This document shows positions 5,394-8,143 of a stretch of 8,143 nucleotides of DNA, one piece after another (position 1 is the first letter of the stretch; each line of letters begins with the position of its first letter). The translations under genes and the position numbers were made by a program. The notes beneath the pieces were generated by a model, which saw nothing but the letters and a program-made list of their open reading frames with translations, was not told the DNA's origin and searched no databases. The stretch is taken from contig CAYSEZ010000047.1 of the NCBI GenBank assembly GCA_964430375.1, positions 1 to 8,143 of the forward strand, in the 5' to 3' direction. Origin of the DNA: HGM10836 sp964430375 (GTDB taxonomy: Bacteria; Bacillota_I; Bacilli_A; RF39; UBA660).

Positions 5394-6084
5394 TATTACC
5401 AAATCTTCTATCTCTATTGTTATAGATATCAATTGTTTTTTCAAATTCTTCATAGTTAAAATCAGGAAAATATGTGTCTACAAATACAAGTTCAGCATAT
5501 GATGCTTGCCATAACATAAAGTTACTTAATCTATATTCACCGCTTGTTCTAATAAGTAAATCAAGGTCTGGTAATTTTTGATATAAATAATTAGAAAATA
5601 ATTCCTCATCTATATCATTAATAGTAATTTTATTATTTACTACATCATTACTTATTTTTTTACATGCATCTACTATTTCAGAGTGCGAACCATAATTTAA
5701 ACAAAAATTAACAGTAAGACCTGTATTAAATTTAGTTTTTTCTTCTAGTTCTTCCATTGCTTCTAGTACTTTCTTATCTAAATTGATTTTTTTACCCGAA
5801 AATAAAACTCTTATATTTTTACTTTCTTTTAATTTTGTAGAATGTTTAAACCATTTAATAAATAAATCCATTAAATAGTCTACTTCATCTTTACTTCTTT
5901 TAAAGTTTTCAGTAGAAAACACATATAAACTTAAATATGGTATTTTCCTTTCATTAATATATAAAATTAATTTTTCTAGAGTTTCTGCTCCTTTTTTGTG
6001 TCCCTCATTGCGTGATAAACCTTTACTAGTGGCCCATCTTCCGTTGCCATCTACTATTATACCTATATGATTTAATTTATTCAT
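5377..6084 (-). CDS. uppS: Isoprenyl transferase, undecaprenyl diphosphate synthase UppS
   Basis: UppS extends farnesyl diphosphate with isopentenyl diphosphate to the C55 carrier used for peptidoglycan and other wall polymers. The cis-prenyltransferase signatures are all present in the 235-residue protein: HIGIIVDGNGRWA at 6-18 with the catalytic Asp at 12, GHKKG, LYVFSTENFKR near 55-65, FCLNYGSHSEI, then LLIRTSGEYRLSNFMLWQ and AELVF followed by PDF and the terminal RDRRFG. Length is close to the family norm. AAGGAGGT lies six bases before the ATG. cdsA and frr, frequent neighbours, are absent; here it stands alone between mscL and tspO. Confidence 0.96.
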   Translation of the reverse strand: MNKLNHIGIIVDGNGRWATSKGLSRNEGHKKGAETLEKLILYINERKIPYLSLYVFSTENFKRSKDEVDYLMDLFIKWFKHSTKLKESKNIRVLFSGKKINLDKKVLEAMEELEEKTKFNTGLTVNFCLNYGSHSEIVDACKKISNDVVNNKITINDIDEELFSNYLYQKLPDLDLLIRTSGEYRLSNFMLWQASYAELVFVDTYFPDFNYEEFEKTIDIYNNRDRRFGNIKETR

Positions 6085-6114
6085 TTTTTTACCTCCTTGT
6101 ATAATATTATTTAT

Positions 6115-6123
6115 ATTTTACCA
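6115..6123 (-). promoter_or_regulatory. Extended -10 promoter of uppS
   Basis: On the minus strand TGGTAAAAT gives a TGn extension and a TAAAAT hexamer; no convincing -35 lies 17 bases further up. The transcription start would fall near 6108, just before AAGGAGGT. The 63-base space is shared with the divergent tspO, for which I see no clear promoter. Confidence 0.4.
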
Positions 6124-6134
6124 TAATATTTATT

Positions 6135-6140
6135 AAGGTG
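6135..6140 (+). promoter_or_regulatory. tspO Shine-Dalgarno supporting a TTG start
   Basis: AAGGTG lies seven bases before the TTG at 6148. No ATG or GTG near the N-terminus would keep the first membrane helix, so the rare start is accepted. Confidence 0.65.
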
Positions 6141-6147
6141 ATATATT

Positions 6148-6597
6148 TTGAAGAAAGAAAATATAAAAAAATTAGTTTTATGTATTGCTATTCCTTTAGT
6201 GCTTGGAACAATTGTTGGATTAATTACAAAAAATAGTATGAAAGCATTTGAAGTATTAAATAAACCAAAACTTGCTCCACCTAGTTATTTATTTCCTATT
6301 GTTTGGTCTATTTTATATATTTTAATGGGAATATCTAATTATTTAATAAAAGATGATGATAAAAAAAACATTTATTATGTAGGGCTTTTCTTTAATTTAT
6401 TATGGAGTATTATATTTTTTGTATTAAAGTTAAGGTTAATTGCATTCTTATGGCTTTTAGTACTTATTATTTTAGTAATTATGATGATTATTAGTTTTTA
6501 TAAAGAAAGAAAACTAGCAGGTTTAATTAATATTCCCTATTTGTTATGGCTCTTATTTGCAGGATATCTAAATTTATCTATATATTTATTAAATTAA
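6148..6597 (+). CDS. tspO: TspO/MBR family membrane protein
   Basis: TspO proteins are five-helix membrane proteins that bind porphyrins and related ligands and are tied to stress responses; the physiological role in Bacillota is not settled. The 149-residue product shows the family pattern: a first hydrophobic helix (about 8-25), KPKLAPPSYLFPIVWSILYILMG, LFFNLLWSIIFF, a long central helix, and the end signature NIPYLLWLLFAGYLNLSIYLLN. Five hydrophobic segments fit the fold. The start is TTG with a well-placed AAGGTG. It is divergent from uppS, and its 3' side runs into one copy of an inverted repeat shared with the far side of tRNA-Pro. The family call is secure from the C-terminal motif. 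Confidence 0.9.
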   Translation: MKKENIKKLVLCIAIPLVLGTIVGLITKNSMKAFEVLNKPKLAPPSYLFPIVWSILYILMGISNYLIKDDDKKNIYYVGLFFNLLWSIIFFVLKLRLIAFLWLLVLIILVIMMIISFYKERKLAGLINIPYLLWLLFAGYLNLSIYLLN

Positions 6598-6623
6598 GGT
6601 GTAAAAGATAATTATATAAATAT

Positions 6624-6652
6624 GAACCTTTGTTTACAATTTTAAATTTGTT
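6624..6652 (+). repeat. Left copy of the inverted repeat around the tRNA-Pro locus
   Basis: GAACCTTTGTTTACAATT continues with TTAAATTTGTT. The reverse complement of 6939-6969 matches it at 27 of 29 aligned positions with one 2-base gap. It lies 26 bases after the tspO stop. A weak hairpin (ACAA/TTGT) and T7 run at 6636-6657 within it could end tspO transcription. Confidence 0.75.
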
Positions 6653-6685
6653 TTTTTATATTAAATGAAAAATAAATAATATAGT

Positions 6686-6708
6686 GTTTGGAACAAAGGG
6701 TTGCAGGT
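6686..6708 (+). repeat. Inverted fragment of tRNA-Pro (anticodon to T-arm part)
   Basis: CAAAGGGTTGCAGGT (6694-6708) is an exact 15-base copy, on the opposite strand, of the tRNA-Pro segment at 6778-6792. The preceding GTTTGGAA also follows the tRNA anticodon region with one gap and one mismatch. It reads in the opposite direction to the tRNA gene and lies beyond the tRNA terminator. It could be a remnant of an integration or inversion event. Confidence 0.75.
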
Positions 6709-6716
6709 AAATTCAG

Positions 6717-6744
6717 ACACAAAAAAACCTTATAAAATAAGGTT
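6717..6744 (-). terminator. tRNA-Pro intrinsic terminator
   Basis: On the minus strand AACCTTAT, loop TTT, ATAAGGTT form a perfect 8-bp stem followed by a T-run (plus 6721-6727 are seven A). It begins 12 bases after the tRNA CCA. Confidence 0.85.
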
Positions 6745-6755
6745 AATATTCAATA

Positions 6756-6832
6756 TGGTCGGGAAGACAGGATTTGAACCTGCAACCCTTTGGTCCCAAA
6801 CCAAATGCTCTACCAAGTTGAGCCACTTCCCG
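6756..6832 (-). tRNA. tRNA-Pro, anticodon TGG, with encoded CCA
   Basis: The 77-base cloverleaf reads CGGGAAG (acceptor), TG, GCTC-loop-GAGC (D arm), A, TTTGG TTTGGGA CCAAA (anticodon arm with TGG), the variable region GGGTT, GCAGG TTCAAAT CCTGT (T arm), CTTCCCG, discriminator A and encoded CCA. All stems pair, with the usual tolerance for G-T. It stands alone, with its own promoter and terminator. The TGG anticodon can serve most or all proline codons by wobble. Confidence 0.97.
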
Positions 6833-6845
6833 TTTGACATATTAA

Positions 6846-6875
6846 ATTTTAGCATAAGAAAGGCTGGTCCGTCAA
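6846..6875 (-). promoter_or_regulatory. Sigma-A promoter of tRNA-Pro
   Basis: On the minus strand TTGACG (plus 6870-6875), an 18-base spacer ending in TGC, then TAAAAT (plus 6846-6851), an extended -10 arrangement. Transcription starts near 6839, seven bases before the mature tRNA. Confidence 0.75.
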
Positions 6876-6909
6876 TACTTTTTTCAAAAAAAATTAAAAT
6901 TTTTGAGGG

Positions 6910-6924
6910 CGGAAGTGGCTTAAC
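6910..6924 (+). repeat. Possible inverted fragment of tRNA-Pro 5' end
   Basis: GGAAGTGGCTTAAC (6911-6924) matches the tRNA 5' portion GGAAGTGGCTCAAC at 13 of 14 positions, on the opposite strand. It is short enough to be chance, but it is GC-rich against the background, adjacent to the tRNA and paired with a stronger fragment on the other side. Confidence 0.4.
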
Positions 6925-6938
6925 CACTACTAACTGCT

Positions 6939-6969
6939 AACAAATTTAAGTAATTGTTAGCAAAGGTTC
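6939..6969 (-). repeat. Right copy of the inverted repeat around the tRNA-Pro locus
   Basis: This is the reverse-complement partner of 6624-6652. The copy also contains its own dyad, TGCTAACAA (6935-6943) and TTGTTAGCA (6954-6962), around a 10-base loop. It lies in the 3' region of the endonuclease gene in the same sense relation as the left copy has to tspO. Confidence 0.75.
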
Positions 6970-6995
6970 TTTCCACCTTTTAAAAACATAAATAT

Positions 6996-7054
6996 AAAAA
7001 TGCAATGAAATTGTAGACAATAAAATTTAATCATTATTATTTCATTACATTTTT
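6996..7054 (-). terminator. Long-arm dyad, probable endonuclease terminator
   Basis: AAAAATGCAATGAAAT (6996-7011) and ATTTCATTACATTTTT (7039-7054) are complementary over 16 positions with one G-T-type pair, around 27 bases. It begins five bases after the endonuclease stop, and the minus-strand 3' arm ends in a T-run. The large loop is unusual for a terminator. Confidence 0.55.
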
Positions 7055-7058
7055 AATA

Positions 7059-7796
7059 TCAATAAATCTTTGTAAAAACACTTTTTAAATCATTTTCTAA
7101 AATAGTAAATGCCGTGCCATGGTCATGAACTTGACCATATCTTTTTTCATCTTTAAAATAATCAATTGCAAATGTAATAATTATTTTACCTTTCTCTATT
7201 GCTACAAGAAAATCTTCAAATGATTTTAGTTTATATATATTTAGTAAAGAATATTTATAATACCTTTTATCATTTTCAGTTTTTACAAAAGTTTTAATTA
7301 AAGCTAAATATTTTAATTTTCTTTCTACTACTTTTTTTAGTGAATCAAAATCCCAATATGTATCATTATTAGTTAAATTACCTTTTCTATCATAAACTAA
7401 AAACTCTACTCTTTTTTTCTCATAATTTACATTTAAAGAAAATAAATGAAATATACCACTTTTAGATAGTTCTCCTGTTTTAACAGAAAGATAAAATTTT
7501 CTAAATTTTTCACCTTTACATATGTAACCATAAGTATTTACAATTCTTTTGATTTCAAAAAATTCTTTTCCATCAGGAATTAAAGTAAATAAATGTATAG
7601 GCATTTTAGAATATACAAGTTTTGTTTTTATTTCTATACCATAATAATCTGGAAACGAAAAATTGTCCGTTTCCTTGCCTAATAATTTTTCAAAAGTTAA
7701 ACCTGCACCATTTTTTATGGAGCCTATTCCTTCAACGTAACCCATTTCTTTAATTTTAAAATATTTTTCTTTCAATAGCTTTATTTCTTCTTCCAT
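7059..7796 (-). CDS. MvaI/BcnI-type restriction endonuclease, solitary
   Basis: The 245-residue protein matches the MvaI/BcnI restriction endonuclease family (monomeric PD-(D/E)xK enzymes related to MutH). Visible motifs are GIGSIKNGAGLTFEKLLG at 23-40 and FPDYYGIEIKTK at 48-59, giving the catalytic triad D50, E55, K57, followed by PIHLFTLIPDG. I recall the same spacing in MvaI. The recognition site cannot be read from the sequence. No methyltransferase lies in the window, so it is an orphan, acts on modified DNA, or its partner is elsewhere. A longer reading from 7868 adds 24 residues, but AAAGGAGG before 7796 and a promoter downstream of 7868 fix the shorter start. It ends in TGA. It lies between tRNA-Pro and a SEDS gene, with dyads on both sides, consistent with horizontal acquisition. 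Confidence 0.85.
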   Translation of the reverse strand: MEEEIKLLKEKYFKIKEMGYVEGIGSIKNGAGLTFEKLLGKETDNFSFPDYYGIEIKTKLVYSKMPIHLFTLIPDGKEFFEIKRIVNTYGYICKGEKFRKFYLSVKTGELSKSGIFHLFSLNVNYEKKRVEFLVYDRKGNLTNNDTYWDFDSLKKVVERKLKYLALIKTFVKTENDKRYYKYSLLNIYKLKSFEDFLVAIEKGKIIITFAIDYFKDEKRYGQVHDHGTAFTILENDLKSVFTKIY

Positions 7797-7801
7797 GATT
7801 T

Positions 7802-7809
7802 CCTCCTTT
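7802..7809 (-). promoter_or_regulatory. Endonuclease Shine-Dalgarno, decides the start codon
   Basis: AAAGGAGG on the minus strand lies five bases before the ATG at 7796. Nothing comparable precedes the in-frame upstream start at 7868. Confidence 0.85.
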
Positions 7810-7817
7810 TCAGAATA

Positions 7818-7846
7818 ATAATAGTAAAATCTATAAAAATATGCAA
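7818..7846 (-). promoter_or_regulatory. Sigma-A promoter of the endonuclease gene
   Basis: On the minus strand TTGCAT (plus 7841-7846), 17 bases, TATTAT (plus 7818-7823). Transcription would start near 7811, leaving only the ribosome binding site as leader, so the gene can be expressed independently of the SEDS gene. Confidence 0.6.
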
Positions 7847-7851
7847 ATAAC

Positions 7852-7920
7852 AAAAAATGAGTTTTCAAGGTAGAAAAATAGCAAATATGTCATGATTTTA
7901 TAACGAAAAACTCATTTTTT
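7852..7920 (-). terminator. 14-bp dyad between the SEDS gene and the endonuclease gene
   Basis: AAAAAATGAGTTTT (7852-7865) and AAAACTCATTTTTT (7907-7920) are perfect inverse copies around 41 bases. The minus-strand hairpin ends in T6 and would stop transcripts arriving from the SEDS gene; the plus-strand side is symmetric. The long loop leaves open that it is an element boundary. A 9-base direct repeat, TTTCAAGGT, occurs at 7863 and 7927. Confidence 0.5.
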
Positions 7921-7994
7921 AGACAATTTCAAGGTTCAAAATACAATTTTTACTTTTTTATAAATTTTGTTAAATATATATAAATTATATTAAT

Positions 7995-8143
7995 TTACTC
8001 ATTTTTACTTACACATAAAATAATTCCTATACTTATAGTGCTAATAAGTAATGAAGATCCTCCATAACTAATAAATGGAAGTGTAACTCCTGTTACAGGT
8101 ATTAGTCCTATTACTACAGATAAATTTAATATAGTTTGAAATA
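7995..8143 (-). CDS. SEDS-family peptidoglycan polymerase (FtsW/RodA/SpoVE), C-terminal part
   Basis: The last 48 codons run off the right edge of the window. They read NLSVVIGLIPVTGVTLPF, then ISYGGSSLL, a final hydrophobic helix and a short cytoplasmic end VSKNE before TAA. The (L/M)xPVTG(I/V)xLPF-SYGGSS signature is the extracytoplasmic loop and last helices of SEDS glycosyltransferases, which polymerise lipid II at the septum or side wall. The TGVTLPF wording leans to FtsW or SpoVE over RodA, but the fragment is too short to decide. These enzymes use the undecaprenyl carrier whose synthesis begins with UppS, also in this window. Confidence 0.93.
   Translation of the reverse strand, partial: FQTILNLSVVIGLIPVTGVTLPFISYGGSSLLISTISIGIILCVSKNE

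Noticed and set aside
6730..6927. Open frame on the minus strand across the tRNA
   Set aside because: It translates the tRNA itself and its promoter; not a protein gene.
6701..6940. Open frame on the plus strand across the tRNA (contains GFEPATLWSQT)
   Set aside because: It is the antisense of tRNA-Pro plus flanks, a well-known spurious translation; no ribosome binding site and it spans the tRNA terminator and promoter.
6935..6962. Integron attC-like site (GCTAAC/GTTAGC)
   Set aside because: The outer boxes do not fit the attC consensus, there is no integrase or cassette, and the simple dyad explains the pairing.

Overview
The window is very AT-rich and reads like a low-GC Gram-positive chromosome (Bacillota; Bacilli or an Erysipelotrichia/RF39-type lineage). 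Supporting signs are the strong AAGGAGG-type ribosome binding sites, the ftsY-ylxM pair, a DUF1292-like protein, a SpoIVA N-terminus and a FtsW/RodA/SpoVE tail. TAA, TAG and TGA all end recognisable genes (TGA ends ftsY and the endonuclease), so the standard code applies. The species cannot be named from the sequence alone.

Layout. (1) 29-409 (-): a SpoIVA N-terminal fragment of 126 codons with its P-loop but without the rest of the protein. It sits behind a good sigma-E-type promoter. Recognisable SpoIVA sequence stops near base 47. (2) 428-965: a gene-free stretch with a 16-bp dyad, a candidate short RNA ending in a clear terminator, a short tandem repeat with the unit TCCCCACTnnnTCGTGAAG, and the terminator region of the next operon. 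(3) 966-2236 (-): ftsY and ylxM (SRP receptor and its small helix-turn-helix partner), overlapping by four bases. ffh, the usual next gene, is missing. (4) 2290-4864 (-): an apparent operon read in the order membrane-anchored coiled-coil protein, DUF1292-like protein, long-form PRPP synthetase. Intrinsic terminators overlap the stop codons of the last two genes, so read-through probably sets prs and ftsY expression. (5) 4999-6597: mscL (+) and uppS (-), convergent with no gap and sharing one palindromic terminator, then tspO (+) diverging from uppS with a TTG start. (6) 6598-7058: a tRNA-Pro(TGG) locus on the minus strand with its own promoter and terminator. It is enclosed by a diverged 29/31-bp inverted repeat and flanked on both sides by inverted fragments resembling parts of the same tRNA. 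(7) 7059-7796 (-): a solitary MvaI/BcnI-type restriction endonuclease between long dyads. (8) 7995-8143 (-): the C-terminus of a SEDS peptidoglycan polymerase, cut by the window edge.

Most of the window is housekeeping: protein targeting, nucleotide precursor supply, lipid carrier and wall synthesis, osmotic release. The accessory signals cluster in two places. One is the broken spoIVA end with its repeat-bearing flank. The other is the tRNA-Pro/endonuclease segment, which looks like a rearranged insertion site between core genes. I found no clear multi-gene novel system. The best leads are the tRNA-Pro inverted structure, the lone endonuclease and the interrupted spoIVA.
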